A stretch of DNA of 64,000 bases. It comes from Phoronis australis. Its lineage: Eukaryota > Phoronida > Phoronidae. Numbering within the stretch: the stretch's first letter is position 1; each line of letters opens with the position of its first letter. Under the pieces are notes generated by a model that made no database searches, had not been told where the DNA came from, and saw only the letters and a program-made list of their open reading frames with translations. Shown here piece after piece: positions 1-62,673 of the stretch. The stretch spans positions 366,530 to 430,529 of the forward strand of contig NMRA01000385.1 of NCBI GenBank assembly GCA_002633005.1, in the 5' to 3' direction. Position numbers and translations under genes: made by a program.

Positions 1-189
1 TTACGAAATTCTGCGTTTCTAACCCTCACCTACTGTAAAAAGATTTAAAAACTAAATTTTACACTCTGTTATCAAAAGAATTGTAGAATATGTTAGCCTA
101 GGCAACACAGCAAATTATTCAATATCTAAACAAACCAAAAGTTTGGATATTGACAGGGTTCTGCTATGGTGAAAATGGGCCAAAAAGGC

Positions 190-1700
190 CAACAAAATGT
201 AGTGTACGTACACCCACGTGGAATTCAATAACACAAATTGTCATTGCAAATGAAATTATTGCTTTTAGATAACAACATGGTGCTTATTATCACCAAAGAA
301 AAATAAATGGCCATACAACATTATGTTACCATGTGATGCAGAAACAGTGATGTAGTGTACGTACCCCCTTTTGTAGTGTACGTACCCCCATGTTTACAAA
401 TGCCATGAAATTAAAATAACACTTGGTAAGTGAGCAACATTGGTAGTGGACAGTTTCCTTCCTTAAAACTATTAGGTTAAAAGGGTGTTTATTGCAAATA
501 CATTTGTTTTGAGCGAAATATTAGCCTTTGTGTAGTGTACGTACACCCATATTTTAATTTGTGCCTATTTTCAAAGTATGGCAAATATGCGCATGAATGC
601 TGTGCTTTTTACTTTTTATCGTTGAATTGATTTAGTAAATCAGTAGATTCTTAGTATTTATTTATGAACCTAGCATGTCATTGAAATGTAGTGTACGTAC
701 CCCGATGTGAACAAATACCAAGAAACAAAAATATTACGCGGTAAGTATGCAACATTTGTCACACACAGTTTTCTCCATTAAAAATGCTAGGTTATAAGGG
801 TGTTAATTACAAATGCATTTGTTTTGAGTAAAATATTAGCATTTGTGTAGTGTACATACCGCTATGTTTTAACATGTGCCTGTTTTCAAAGAATAACAGA
901 CAGATATACACATATATGCTGTACTTTTTGTTTGTTCTCTTTGAATAAATTTGGTAAGTGAACTAACTCTCAGTAGATTCTAAGTATTTTTATATACCTG
1001 ACAAGTCACTGAAATCCAGTTTAGGTACCCCTGTGTAGTGTACGTACCTTCAACCTCTGTGCTATAAAGTATTGCCACAAGTATTTTTATTACATAACTG
1101 CTGTTCTCATAAACAGTACTCATATTTCCAAAATGCATCCAGTCTGACATTCTGGAAGACATGTCATGTGACAACTGATGTTGCAGAGGCAGGTTCTCTA
1201 TCTCTCATGACAACTTCCAACAAAACAACTAGTAGAGGCAGCACAAAACTCAAGATCACCGCATACATTTGTAACTTAGTCAAAATTTGACGTTCATTGA
1301 CTGTGCGTAGAGTACGTACCCCCCAACCAGTACCATTTTTTGCTGTTCACAAGTTAAACATTGGGCCTAACATTGCTTTAACTATTTTGAATAACTGGTG
1401 AATGTGTTGAAAACTAGGCAAATAGTCCAATAAAAGTTTTTGAAAAAAGTAGTCCTGTCATTTTCTTTTTGTAAGAATCATATTGCAAGAGAAGAAGTTC
1501 TCATTATACTGTGTTAAGACATGCAATGTATCACCATCTAGAACAACTTGATCAGCACGGTAAAAACTTTTCTTACTTTAGTATGTGATACTTCTTCAAT
1601 TTGATCAAGAACTTACTAAATTAACAGCTACCTTATGAATTTTTGCATGATAGAAGTGGGCTGTGACCACAATTTGTAGTGTGCGTACCCTTTTAATAGG
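190..1700. repeat. GTACGTAC repeat field with a tandem unit of about 314-345 bp
   Basis: TGTAGTGTACGTACCCC or close variants occur at about 201, 355, 373, 531, 687, 844, 1034, 1304 and 1676. Between 373 and 1034 a longer unit is repeated twice (blocks such as GTGTTTATTGCAAATACATT, TTTGTTTTGAGCGAAATATT and CAGTAGATTCTTAGTATTT recur about 314 bp apart). It has no coding potential. Confidence 0.75.
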
Positions 1701-2139
1701 ACATAAAATTTTATTCGGTGGTTCTTGTGCAAAAATATTTTAGATTACAAACCTGGAATGATGGTACTTCAAAATAACCTAGCTTTTACAGTTTTATGAC
1801 AACCTTCATTTTTCACCAAAAGTGGCCACCGAATATGGACCTTGATTGTGTTTTGCACGCACGTAATTTGTAAACACTGATAAATTCATACTTTAACGAC
1901 GTTCGACGTGCAATAAAATTACTGCGTGATTGAAAATGGCTAAAATACGTAAACTAACATCCACTTAGAATCGAATGAGAATGAAAATGTGCGTTTTAAT
2001 CAATATTGAAGTGCATTTGCTTTCATCCATTTGAAGCTCTCTTCAAAAACCATTCGATGGTTTTGTTTCATGATTGAGTTCTTAATAAGGCAAATTCCCG
2101 TTCCTCATAACTTTTCATACCTCCATGGACTACATAATT

Positions 2140-2330
2140 TTAGTGATTACTCCTGGGGGTTCAGGGGGGAGTTGCCCCCAAGTGCCAGCAAAGAGGTACA
2201 AGGGAGGAGTGCAAACCAGGTGCCGGGCGCCAAATGGGTGTTGACCCCACCCAGGAGGGTATATGGGAGGAGTTCTAAACAGGTAAAACCAATGGGGTAT
2301 GCCACATGAGTGTTGAGCCCCTCCCATCGT
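2140..2330. repeat. G/C-rich repeat fragment with two imperfect 65 bp units
   Basis: GGGAGGAGTGCAAACCAGGT...GGGTGTTGACCCC and GGGAGGAGTTCTAAACAGGT...GAGTGTTGAGCCC are two tandem variants. It looks like a TE fragment of unknown family. Confidence 0.5.
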
Positions 2331-3069
2331 CACAAATTTTGGTTGTTTCCCTGACCATTGACAACATGTGCTGAGGTGGTGATAAGATTTGCGGCCCTCG
2401 TTTTGAGCGTGACCCCAAGGACATTTGCTTGTAATGACTGGTGGCCATCATGCCCCAGTACCATCCTGGGTGTTTTCCAACTTTTCATTACAAAGTGCTT
2501 CCAGCTCACTGCGCGTTTCATGTCCACCTAAGGCAATTTTGAATGTGTTCCCTATTGCATACACCAGGCTGCTACCAGTGCAGACAATTGGTTTGTGCAG
2601 TAGGTGTAACACAAGTTAGAAATAGAAAGGAAGACAATACATCACTACCACAACACTGTATTCCATTATGATGCTCCCTCACGTATAATGTTAGTAGACG
2701 TACATTGACAACAAAGTATCTGCAGAAGGCAAGGCCTAGCCTGTGCAGTAGCCTGCACTGCAGACGATAGCGGCACCGGGACTGCGATCGAGTTGTCTTC
2801 CAACCGTGAACAAAATAAACAAAATGAAAGTCAATGTATCATATATTAATTGAATAACAAATAATCCTTACATTTCTGGATCTTTTGGAAACGTAAAAAT
2901 GACACGTTTGGGGTTTTCGTGGATGAATTAGTGCCATTTATCGCAGTGCAAAATGCGCCCTCCCCTATTGTTCTCGCGCTTCCTACTTGACCGTTTCTTA
3001 TTCACCACTTGTGGCGCTAGTAATAGCGATAACAGCGAACTCACGACTGAACTCCAGCTGGAACCTTGC

Positions 3070-3520
3070 GTGCCGTTAGGTGGCCAGTAGCCAGCACGCA
3101 GATATCACTTAATTTTCCACGGGAAATTTGTTGCATAAAATTTATGTTCAGGAAATGTGAATCCTAAAAATTGTGGTTGCGCCTTTTCGCAATGCATCTT
3201 TCTACTGTCGTCGGATGACTTTTGTTTACGATACTGTCCTGTATTCATACAGTATGAATAACACAGCGGTTAAATCGGCCAGATATGTGTTTAATGTACA
3301 TGTAAGTGCTTCAAGCACGCGGCTATTAAACATCACTTCAGAAACGAAATAGTTGCTGCGACGCCACTTGTTTGACAATGCTAAAAATCGTTCACAGTCC
3401 GCCATTTTTTTCACGGTGTTGTAAAGCTAACCAATGACTGCTGAGGTTACATCAACCAATGCTAAAGCGCGTGCCACTGCGTGAACCTGCGTGCTGGCCA
3501 GGCACTTAGGGGACCAGCGA
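3070..3520. repeat. Possible inverted-repeat element
   Basis: GCCAGCACGCAG near 3092 and CTGCGTGCTGGC near 3489 are inverted, with looser similarity outside. It may be a MITE; the support is modest. Confidence 0.35.
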
Positions 3521-4213
3521 CAAGTGAACTCTCCTATTATATACTACACTCTTTGCTTCCAGTACTTCTGGAAGTACAGTTGTGTGTAAATTTCGTTCTG
3601 ATCTGACGAAATTGGCAACGTGTATAATGCAAACAAGCAAAAAATTAGTGTCGCCAGGTAACAAAAACCAACAAAAGTGCAGCAAAACTCAAACAACAAA
3701 AGAGCAGCGTCAATGGAAAATACCGAATAATTAAAAAAGAGACCTCCTAGCGAAAAATAGAAAACATATTCTGGAAGCCTGTTCAAAACTTTATCCAACA
3801 AAGCAGTTTCACAAAATTTCACATTTTCGAAAAATTTCAAATTTTGCAATTTTCACATTTAACCTTTTTACACAACATAGCTATTGTTTAACAAAAGGAT
3901 AGGTTTCAGAGACGTCTCTGTGACAGATTGAGAGAACATCACACTTCAGACAAAAGCTGAATAAAATGCAGAGTTCAGTGACCCAACAGCTATGGTGATG
4001 ACTTGTTTACTATTTCCTGTTTCCGTTTCATTGTTGCACTCATTTCACTTCATGGATGTAACCTGACCTGTATGTCGACACTTGATGTCTGATTGTTTGT
4101 ATTCTGGTGATGTCTAATGAATGGACGAAACGTCCAATTAATATGAATTAACTTTTTCATTTTTGCGGCGATTGTTCGTTTTTTGATTCCATCATGGCCA
4201 AAAAATGACGTAA

Positions 4214-4530
4214 TTACCTTTGAAACTGGGCTTCAATTACATGTAGCAAGCACATAATATGTAAATCTGAAGTGGCATTCTCAATATTTAAGTTTGCACT
4301 CAACGGCCTTTTACCTATTTTATCTGATTGGACGGCCTGATTGCTTAGAAAAATGGTGTAAATGTTTCTTTTTGGTGCATCATAAACCTTTGTAGTGGAA
4401 TTATTGCAGTCCGTGGAAAGTGTGGTTAATGCTGGCAACGTACCACAGGTGCCTAGCTGTTGATACATCGGAATACATGTTGAATGAATTGGTTAAAATT
4501 TCAGAAGTACAATACACTTAATGACCCCGT
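4214..4530. repeat. Dispersed relative of the 426 bp tandem unit
   Basis: TGATACATCGGAATAC, TTAATGACCCCGTG and TTTACCTATTTTATCTGATT match blocks of the repeat at 19996-20875. Confidence 0.6.
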
Positions 4531-5019
4531 GCTGATACGCGGAGTATAACTATTGGCCGTCCAAATAGGTCATGGCGATTTCAAGAGAAATGGATGCGGT
4601 GGACATTCCACTCTCAGACAATTGTTTCAAGCTCAGAAAATTGATGACGTGGTGAGCAATTAGCAAAAATAGTTCCATAACCAAATCTGACTCAAACTTA
4701 ATGTTAGGCATCCTGTATAGAATTTAAAGGGGCGCTCTACTGTTATATGGGATTCGATTTGTGTTCCTTGGAAACGACCACGGAGTGTGCCAAAATGCCA
4801 TCTACGGTCCCGCCAGCCACCACAGATGGCTCCGTAGTCAACAAATCCCCACATTGACGTCAAATGTGTGTCAGACCGTGTGACAGTGGGTTGTTGTGTG
4901 CATAATTGTTACGAATATAAAACGTAGAGAAAATCAAACAATATTCCACAGGTTTCCAAATGACCCAGGAGTGCTTCAAGTGCTTAAAAATATTTTTGAA
5001 AATGTATTATGGTAAATAA

Positions 5020-5310
5020 CTGCGGATTGAAAATCCATAATTACAGATTGCCGATCCATTAAAAGAAATGTATATCAGTAATAACGGATTGGCAATACAT
5101 AATAATTGGTTGCGACTCTGTACTTACAGATTGCCAATCCGTAGTAAAGGATTGCAAATACGTAGTTACAGATTGACAATCCGTACTTACAGACTAGCAA
5201 TCCGTAAGAACAGCTGGAATGGTCATTGAAACATATCACAAATCCTTAATTAAACACCAGTAATTCGTAATAGCAGATTTCTTGACAATCCATAACACAA
5301 TCGATTTTTT
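5020..5310. repeat. Minisatellite of short palindromes (GATTGCCAATC)
   Basis: About ten imperfect copies of a 21-24 bp unit close to TTACAGATTGCCAATCCGTA. Each unit contains an inverted ATTG..CAAT pair, so each could form a tiny hairpin. Confidence 0.65.
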
Positions 5311-5319
5311 TTTCTGGCA

Positions 5320-8300
5320 TTAATGGTCCTTCGTACTTTTTGGATGTAAAGAATGAATTCTTTCCACAACTGCACCTACGTCATCATGAAAAAATTGGAA
5401 ACAATAGCATGCAATTACTCAATTTAAAAATTAAGGTCGTTAACATAAAAGGGCGATTGAATATGACATAGCATCTGTCTCTTCACTCACAGAAAATGTG
5501 GACGATGAGCTAGCCTGTCGAATTGTAAATATGTTCTTTCTGTGATTTTTCTGAAATTTGATGTTTCTTGTATAGCAGAATCAGTCTTACCACGTAAACA
5601 AAACTATGAAGAAAATTCACCTCAAACAAATAACTTTCGACATCACAGATCAGAATTCCAGTGTCATTCATATTGATCATTTCAAAGTCCACAGTTTATC
5701 CTCTATTCAGCAATTATCTTATTGTTTTTTTTTCATTAAAACGTAGGCTATGCAGATTACCCTCGTGATCCACTACAACACGTTGGTTTTTATAATGACA
5801 GAACAGTCGTGTGGGAGGTAGGTTACATACGAGCTTCAAGCGGCAACACACAGCCGTGTGCACAATTTTTGTTGCTTCTGTCAACATGGTGTCTGCAACC
5901 AGATACGATTTTCTCTGCCTTGCTTTTTCCAAAAAGACATCTGAGTTATTGAACACATTCCTACGAGTGAACTTAATAATCTGTGCACGTTTTCACTGCA
6001 TGCGGGTTAAATTAAATTAATTATTTCCACCTAATAATATGTAGAAGATTTAGCATAGGTTATGTAACGACAGTTAATAAACATGATCATTTCTACTTTA
6101 TCAAAGTCTCCAATCGGACAATATCCTATCGCTCAAGGAAAACTGAAGTCAGCAGTTTATAAAAGTTGTGATTCGTTTGACTTTGATGTTAATGCGTATA
6201 AGCTGTCTAGATCACAAAATCACTGTGTTTGGATTGAAGTAGAAAAGAAAGCGTCAAAATCAGTTTCAAGTTCAATTTCGAGTACAAAGATTGGACCCCG
6301 GCCCCACATGTGCCTAAACAAGCTCGTTACGTTTACACCTTTGTACTCACATCAGTTATAATCTACATGTAGTTTGGAAGTAGAGTTAACCATTCAACTT
6401 ATTATCAAAACTGTTGGTAACAATTTTCCTAATTATCATGTCTGCTCTCCACCTTTTTCATACAAATACAATTCAAACAATCGTTTCCTACAGCCACAGA
6501 TCCGCATTAGTGAGTTAAACCGTCTTAGAGGCATCAAGGGCTTGAACACATATAAACATTGCAACTTTTTTAGGTTGAAAAAAGTTTGAAATATTTGCTG
6601 TCTTGCGTGCAATTATAATTTCGATTGCATTTATTTAAATATATGCAATCTGGATTAGTATTGAAATAATAATCAAAGTACTCATAATTCATGTCGCTCC
6701 ACATCTACTAGTCATCTAATCATGTCTTAAATCAACTCGTTTTCACTTCAGAGGCATCTCAGATTTGAAGACATTTTAAAATTTTTAAGTTGATCATGTT
6801 TTCCTCTATTTAATTTTTTAGAGTAATTCTAATTCAGATTGCATATATTAATTATTATAATCCATGCAAGTTTTAAAGCCAGTTTTAAAGTAAGAGTCCT
6901 TATATCAGAGTCATTTATAAAAACTATTCTCGCTTTGGTTCAGTTTTCTGGGATGAAACATAGGTCTCATAAAGAAAAGACACAATAAGAAAAGGCTTGG
7001 TTCTCGCCTCCTGTAACATCTTAAGGAAAACCTTGTCATACCAAGGAGCCTTCCAAGACACAAGAGGTCACGTGAATAGAACAGAGAGCGATTCTTTTGC
7101 TAGGTAGTTAGGTTTCTAAGGTAGGACAAATTTCTTTAAAGCCTTCCTTGATAAAATTGTCAAGCGAAGCCACATCTCATGGGAACTACTACCCTGACCA
7201 TGTAACACGAAGTTAACGAGCAGAGGATGACAGTTCATCAAACCGGAAAAGACGAAACAATCTAACAGGTGTAGAAATCCGAGGAAAGTAGCATCCCTCT
7301 ACGGCAAGTGTAAACAGTGTAGACACTTCCGATAGTCGAAATAGAGTGCTACCTAGCCGAACGGAAATCGGAATACGTTCACCTGCTTTATTTCTATCGA
7401 GACATCGATTCGATTTTTAGGCACGACAGGTCGTTCTGGAACATCTGTCTATTCATCCGACAGCCTTTACGGCTTCGTTACTACGCAACTAATCAAAATG
7501 CGTAGAGTTGTTAAAACCGTACAACAGTAGTGCGGGTGACCTGTTCTTCGTCTAAAATATAATTAACGACATTTTAATTTCAATACCCAACTAACAAAGC
7601 ACTGAGTTTCCCACATAGTTTGTTGTTCTATTCAGCTTGCTTTTTTTGTAAACAAACATTAATGACACGGAGGTAAATTAGCTGTATAGGTCATCGTGGA
7701 CTGTTTTATTCAGCTTAGTTTGCCTATTTGTTCAATCAGAATTTTTTGTGCATGACACAGGTATTAGCTCGCTCTATGAAGGTACATAAATGTCTCATAA
7801 GGTCTCACGCCGAGATATTTTCGCAGTAAGTCACATCACAGTATACATATATAGGAACTGAATAAGAGCGTTATAGATTACATCTGTGATCAATGTTCTC
7901 AAATGGATTTAAGTTGAGCCCAGTGGTAAATGCCGAATGCTGCTAATCGCAACGTTCAGCTAAATACCAAAGAGGAGACCTCCTTGTGTGGTGTGTGGGT
8001 TACTTTATGAATAGTAAGAGCATAGTTAAATAACAATATCCGTAAAGTGGCAAAATTAAAACTGCAGTGGGAACTAGACTGAAAATGAGACAATGGTGAC
8101 TAATAATTTTACAGGCTGTGCCCTCTTTTAAGCTTTTAAAAAGTTGTGTAGTTACAGTTGATTCGCCAATCAATCACAAAATAGCCAATTGAGCTCGATA
8201 TTTGAGCACGGTGAGGTATCAACTGAGCGTTTTCTGTTGGTCAGCAACACTCAGAAAGTCTAGGGAGACAACTGGTGTAAATAGGAACTATGCTATAGAA

Positions 8301-8990
8301 AAAAAAATCGTTCGCGTACGGCGTACATGCGGGATATTTAAGCCTATATGCCGATCTGTGACGCTGTGCCTGAACCCAACTTCAGGCGCACGTTACTCTT
8401 AATAGAAGGTGGGCCAGGATTTGTAGGGCTCTAGAAAATGGTTTTTGTGAGTACTTTAGGGGGTCAATTTGATTTTAGTGTTTTTCAATTCATTTACTAG
8501 AATGTTTTCAAAATCTAAAAAGTTCCCACATATAAAGTTGCACATTTTTGAGAAATTTGAGTTTGAAGTTACATAATGATCAGCAAAGAGCTTAGTGAAT
8601 TTATATTTGTACAAACAACAGTTTTGCTGTCTTTTTGTAAAACAAGCAATATGGTCCCATCAATATCATTGTATTGAACAATAGTACACTCACATTACAT
8701 GTTTCACTGTTGTAGACTAATTGTAAACAGTGAAATTTAAAAATTGTGAACCTGGTGGCAGAAATACGAACTAAGTCTGAACGTTACTAGGAGGATATTC
8801 TGCCGTTGTCTGGCAGCAAAAATAACACAGAACACTTGAGACTGGGCAACATTTGTGCATAAATGACTGAACCATTGACTAATGGTGTAAAATGTAGCTT
8901 GTTTGCATAATACACTAGAAATATGTTAGACGAAAACAAAATACCATAGTTCAATGATCTCTGTGAATGCATTTGCGCACAGACTGTATG
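5320..8990. other. No gene or named element recognised
   Basis: AT-rich sequence with only short, unconvincing frames. Nothing could be supported as coding or RNA. Confidence 0.6.
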
Positions 8991-8996
8991 AAAAAT

Positions 8997-9870
8997 ATAG
9001 ATTATTACATGGCGAAGTCGTTATCCCCCGTTATCTAGAACCCGAGTGGATTTTGGAGAATTATCGCCCGAGGGGCATTAGCCCCGAGGGTGATAATTCT
9101 CCAAAATCCACGAGGGCTCTAGATAAGGGGGATAACGGCTGAGAACATGTAATAATCTATTTATACCACATACTAAACGAGAAACATTGCAATGAATCGA
9201 TCTACCTTTCTCGACTCGCCTCGCCTCGGCTTTGTAACTACTTTCAATGTCAGAGGCCCGGGGTCGGAGGTCGTGACCTTTTAAGAAATGCCGAGCTATT
9301 TTTGTCAAATAATGCTTATACTCAAAACCAATTGGAAATTTAAACAAAATAGAAATGAAGTGAATCTCTAAATTAAAGTTAAGTAACTATTATAGCTTAA
9401 AACACGTTTTTTACACGCTAAGCTTCGACCGGGAAATTATCGTCTGCTAAAGTAGGTTACCACTGGTAACTGAATATAATTCTCAAGTCAAAGATCCTGA
9501 CGACACGATACCCGCATTCAAACTGGAGATCGGTGATTTACAAGTAAGAGGACATGAGAGAAAAATTTCACTGAATTAAGATATCATTTTTATGGAAATT
9601 ATGTGTCTTATTTTTCGTAGCGTATAAGTACAGTACAATGCGGTTTGTTGAACGTGTGATTATTGCGCGTGCTCATTTAACTATTCTATTTTCACTCACA
9701 TCAGTCGCTGCGTGGTGTAGTGGTTAAGTCGGCGACCTGCAAATTCCAGGGTCCCGGGTTCGACTCCGCCCTCGGTTTCCCGACAAATCGTTATCTCACT
9801 AGTGAGATAACTTTATGGGTTATTACACGGTTGTATCTGCCATTTGACGCTAATATTGTGGTATAATAGT
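8997..9870 (+). mobile_element. Hairpin repeat family, copy 1
   Basis: The copy begins with a 165 bp palindrome (8997-9161) centred near 9079, whose arms of about 80 nt match with few differences (TTATTACATG ... GTTATCCCCC ... GATTTTGGAGAATTATC, then the inverse). The body is collinear with 26020-26980. Near its 3' end are the tRNA-like module (9709-9780) and a 22 bp palindrome GTTATCTCACTAGTGAGATA-AC (9790-9811). It is non-coding. Confidence 0.72.
9709..9780 (+). repeat. tRNA-like module in hairpin repeat copy 1
   Basis: A-box-like GTGGTGTAGTGGTTAAGTCG and B-box-like GGGTTCGACTCC are at polymerase III promoter spacing. The T stem pairs poorly, so it is not a functional tRNA gene. Confidence 0.55.
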
Positions 9871-10029
9871 AGATTATTCTGACAGCGTTTAGCAAGCAGT
9901 ATGACACAAATACATGACAATGATCAAAGTATGTACTTTTTTACTAAATAAACAAATAAAATTCCCAGCTCACACTTTTTAATACAAAATTAAAATGAAA
10001 TAATGGAGTTACAGAAGTTGGTGGTCTAT

Positions 10030-10250
10030 TCACGGTTGATATGTCAAAGAACTATCCAATTTTATGCAGTCAGCGTTGCTGATGTTACTACAGTTGTCAA
10101 AACTGCACATTTCTGGACAGTTTGACCCAGCGTTGCAGTAAAAACTCAGTTTCCCTGTACACATGTTCTTTTTGCACTTGCAGCATACATCATTTAGTAC
10201 TGTCAATGGAGCTGTGGGTATTGCCATCCATTTTAAGTGCAAAGCTCCAC
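10030..10250 (-). pseudogene. C-terminal fragment of a TE protein with a CXC-like cysteine cluster
   Basis: The minus-strand frame reads LKWMAIPTAPLTVLND, then CCKCKKNMC, CNAGSNCPEMCSFDNCSN. The spacing resembles the cysteine-rich tail ('C-x-C-K..C ... C-x-x-A-G-x-x-C-x-x-x-C ... C-x-N') found at the end of many repeat-derived invertebrate proteins. The rest of the protein is absent; it is probably a decayed fragment. Confidence 0.5.
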
Positions 10251-10479
10251 CACCAAGGAGCCAACATGGCCGATTAGAGAAGGTACAGCACTGCACACTG
10301 GTGATTGGCCTGTATGCAATGAAGGGTCAAACACCGAGTTCATGTTTGGAGGCAGGCAGGATTTGGGCAAACGTTTAATTCAAAATCTGTTACCATGGGC
10401 TATGTTACATAGTGTGTCAGCAAGTGATTCGTCACTCTTCACAATCTTTGCCTTTCTTTTTTACATATCATGATGATCT

Positions 10480-13324
10480 ATGGTACTTGGCTGCTTAAGC
10501 CTAAAGGTCTTTATCTTTGGATTTCATTTGCATATTCAGGTCTCGGGACTGAGCAGTTGCTTGCGATACAAGTCCAACTGAAAAAACGCGAACTGTTAAC
10601 ATTAATTTTACATTTAACTACGAGTAAGTTGGCATGCGCATTTTCAGACGTACTTATAAAGAACTGATCCACCACCACCCTAACAAATTTAAATGCCGTC
10701 TGATCTGTCGCCTAAAAATGTTGACAGTCTAACCCTTAGATTAGTTAATGTGACTGAAAATAAGTCAGCTGATATGCGTCAGTGCAGTGATTCGAATTTA
10801 ATTTTTAATCAGATGCTCATACCATAGTTAATCGATTTACACTTAAGGTAATCAACGTTTGACAAATTACAACAGGGCCGCTGGCCACTTAGGCACTTCA
10901 ATTTAATCACCGTTGCAGCCTCCTTAGTAATTAATGTTTACGAAAAATTGAGAAGAGGTTCTTCCTGTCCCAGGCTTACGGAAGGGGATGACGGCCACCT
11001 GGGCGTGTTGATTGCAACCATCTACTCCATTTAACGTTCTCAAAAAAATTTGACTTAAAATGCTTAAAAGCACACTCACATATGATTATCCTCTGGCGCA
11101 AGCAGTGTCTATTTGGACAACTGAACGACGGAGTGTTCGAAAAACAGGATTGCATGAGTATTTGTTTACACTGTGAACAAATAAAAACATTAAGGGCCTT
11201 CTGAGGCAGTCCTCTACGTGGAAAAGGTACTTCTAAACTTATAGCAACATGACTGATGTTTTAATCAGTGTGATGCATAGCCGAAAAACATCCGGCATAC
11301 GGCAGACCTATGGTATGATCATCATCTCTCCTGGGTCAGTGGTATTGTCTAAGGCCTGGGCAGCCAAGGCGATGGACAAGTGAAAAAAACAACTGGTGAT
11401 AATACTGAACACACTTGGAAAACACTGGGATGTACCATTCAAAAACACATACCTGTTTTTTCAAAGCTATAAAATTGTTACTTCTTTCTGTTTCTTGAAT
11501 TGTGGTCCATAATATACTTTTCCTGCTAACAAATAATGCTCTCATGTTTCAGAATGTTTCTATCTTATTCAGGTTAATTGGGTGTTTAAGATTTTGGAAG
11601 TATAATTGATTTTCTTTGGAAATCTTGGATAACATCTGTGTCACTTTCAGCAACTTCAGCTTTAGTGCTACTGCTGGTGTCTTGAAACGTTGCTATGCGT
11701 TTCTATGTCCTTTCAAATTTTGTTTCGACACTTAGTCTTATATAGCAGTTTAGCAGGACATGTTATAAGCCAGTGAGGCAAAGCAGCTGTTTTCCTGCTC
11801 AAACGTTTGTGACATCTCTTCTTCTTTTCCATCTATACTGATCCACAGAGTTGCACAGTCCATCAGCTTTTGTCAGGATGCTTCTGTAAGCTTCTTCAGG
11901 TTCTGGTTATCGCAATTTAGTGCTGTTTGATAAGCCTTGAATTATACAAGCAACACACTCCATGGCAGCTGCCATATTGAAGTTAAAAACTAGGTTGCCC
12001 CCCGCCCCTCCCCAAAGTACTGGCCCGCCGCCTATTCTGCGTAACACTTGAGCAAACAAGTTTTTGAAATACATGTACACATCAACTTTATCGATGAAGT
12101 TTTGCTCACTTCTACAATACTAAAGGTAAATGTTTAAGCGTTATCAATTTAACATTGAATATCTAACTGAAGTTAAAATGAATAAAAGGCAGACCAAACC
12201 TGCCAGTTTAAAGCATGTATGCACAAGATACGAGTCTATGCGTTTCAGTAAAGCTAAGCCACCTGCGCCAATTTTCGAAACACTCTACCACATTTGTTTT
12301 GAAAATGTGCATTGTTTTGGATATTGGGCATAAATCCGCGGAGATACGGTAAGAAAGTTTCAGTTGTGGAACTCGTGGCACTACTTTAGAAAGTAATATA
12401 CGCACGCACAAACGCACGCGAGCGCGTATATCGCTTGTTCGTTTTATTTTTGAGTCAATATGACAGCTGCGATCAAGCTTTTAATGTGAAAGTTTAGCAG
12501 GTCTTCACGTTCATTGTTTGCTTTGCTTGTCTTAACGTTGCTTTGAGAGAAGTTACTATTTTGCTGTATACAAATTATTAATACAGTATCAGCAAATGCA
12601 GACTATACCAGGTTATGCGATTTCTCTTAATCCTTTATACTATGCTGCCATGAATAAACATCACCATTTTTATTTACCGCCATGGTGATGTGGGCATTGC
12701 GATATACAATAGTCCACGTTTCACTATCATTTGATAAAGAACGGCCGTAGGATCGTGTCCTTTCGCTAGATAAACCGAGTGGAAATATTAAATGCTTTTT
12801 GATATGGTGGATAAGAACGAAACTCCGCCGTCATTTTGTGATGTGTCTTGGGAGGTGAGCTTTTCTTTCCTTTTGTGTGTGTGAAAACGTTGAATTTATT
12901 TTGCGCAAAAACTAATCTTACGCTTACAACGAACATTTCTTTAAGCACAGGAGAATAGAAGGCGTTAAAGACTCATTGGCTTACAACAAGCAAAGTAAAA
13001 CCCATCGTATAAGCGTTTCGTGAATTTTTCTAAAGTTCGCTAACATTTAACCACGAGATTTTATTGAACGATTTGACTGAGCATGGCAGCTCGAGTTGAA
13101 TGTAACCGTAGGCTCATATGTCTTTATTTTCAGTGGATTCAACCGCATTCATGCTGGATGATATCGTGGAATCTTTTTCAATATCTGTTTAAAACATAAG
13201 AACAAAATTTGCTCGTGCACATTGTTTAAACTCCCTGCTGTTCAACTAATACGAGCCGTATCGTTTGTATTTTCACACAAAACGGTGCCAAGCTTTTATT
13301 AAACCTAGCTTTACTGTTTTTCAG
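10480..13324. other. Region upstream of ABCC exon 2; exon 1 not located
   Basis: Exon 1, expected to be short with a phase 0 donor, could be here or further upstream. I found no ATG-containing segment with a convincing donor. A C-rich patch is at 11998-12030 and an alternating purine-pyrimidine (CACG/CGCA) patch at about 12400-12430. Confidence 0.4.

Positions 13325-62673
<49,349 letters not shown>

Noticed and set aside
3544-3849. 101-codon minus-strand frame rich in Phe/Leu as a membrane protein
   Set aside because: The composition reflects A/T-rich sequence, no family is recognised, and the opposite strand is equally open in pieces.
4104-4136. Hammerhead-ribozyme-like motif (CTGGTGA ... 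GACGAAAC), typical of Penelope 3' ends
   Set aside because: The invariant CTGATGA core has a substitution and helix II needs an unpaired base. It may be a decayed Penelope end but cannot be called a ribozyme.
5020-5310. CRISPR-like array
   Set aside because: Unit length and spacing are irregular, units are imperfect and contiguous, and the genome is clearly eukaryotic. It is a minisatellite.
13083-13133. ATG at 13083 as ABCC start (MAARVECNRR...)
   Set aside because: No donor joins it in phase to exon 2, and the residues do not fit the N-terminus of ABCC proteins.
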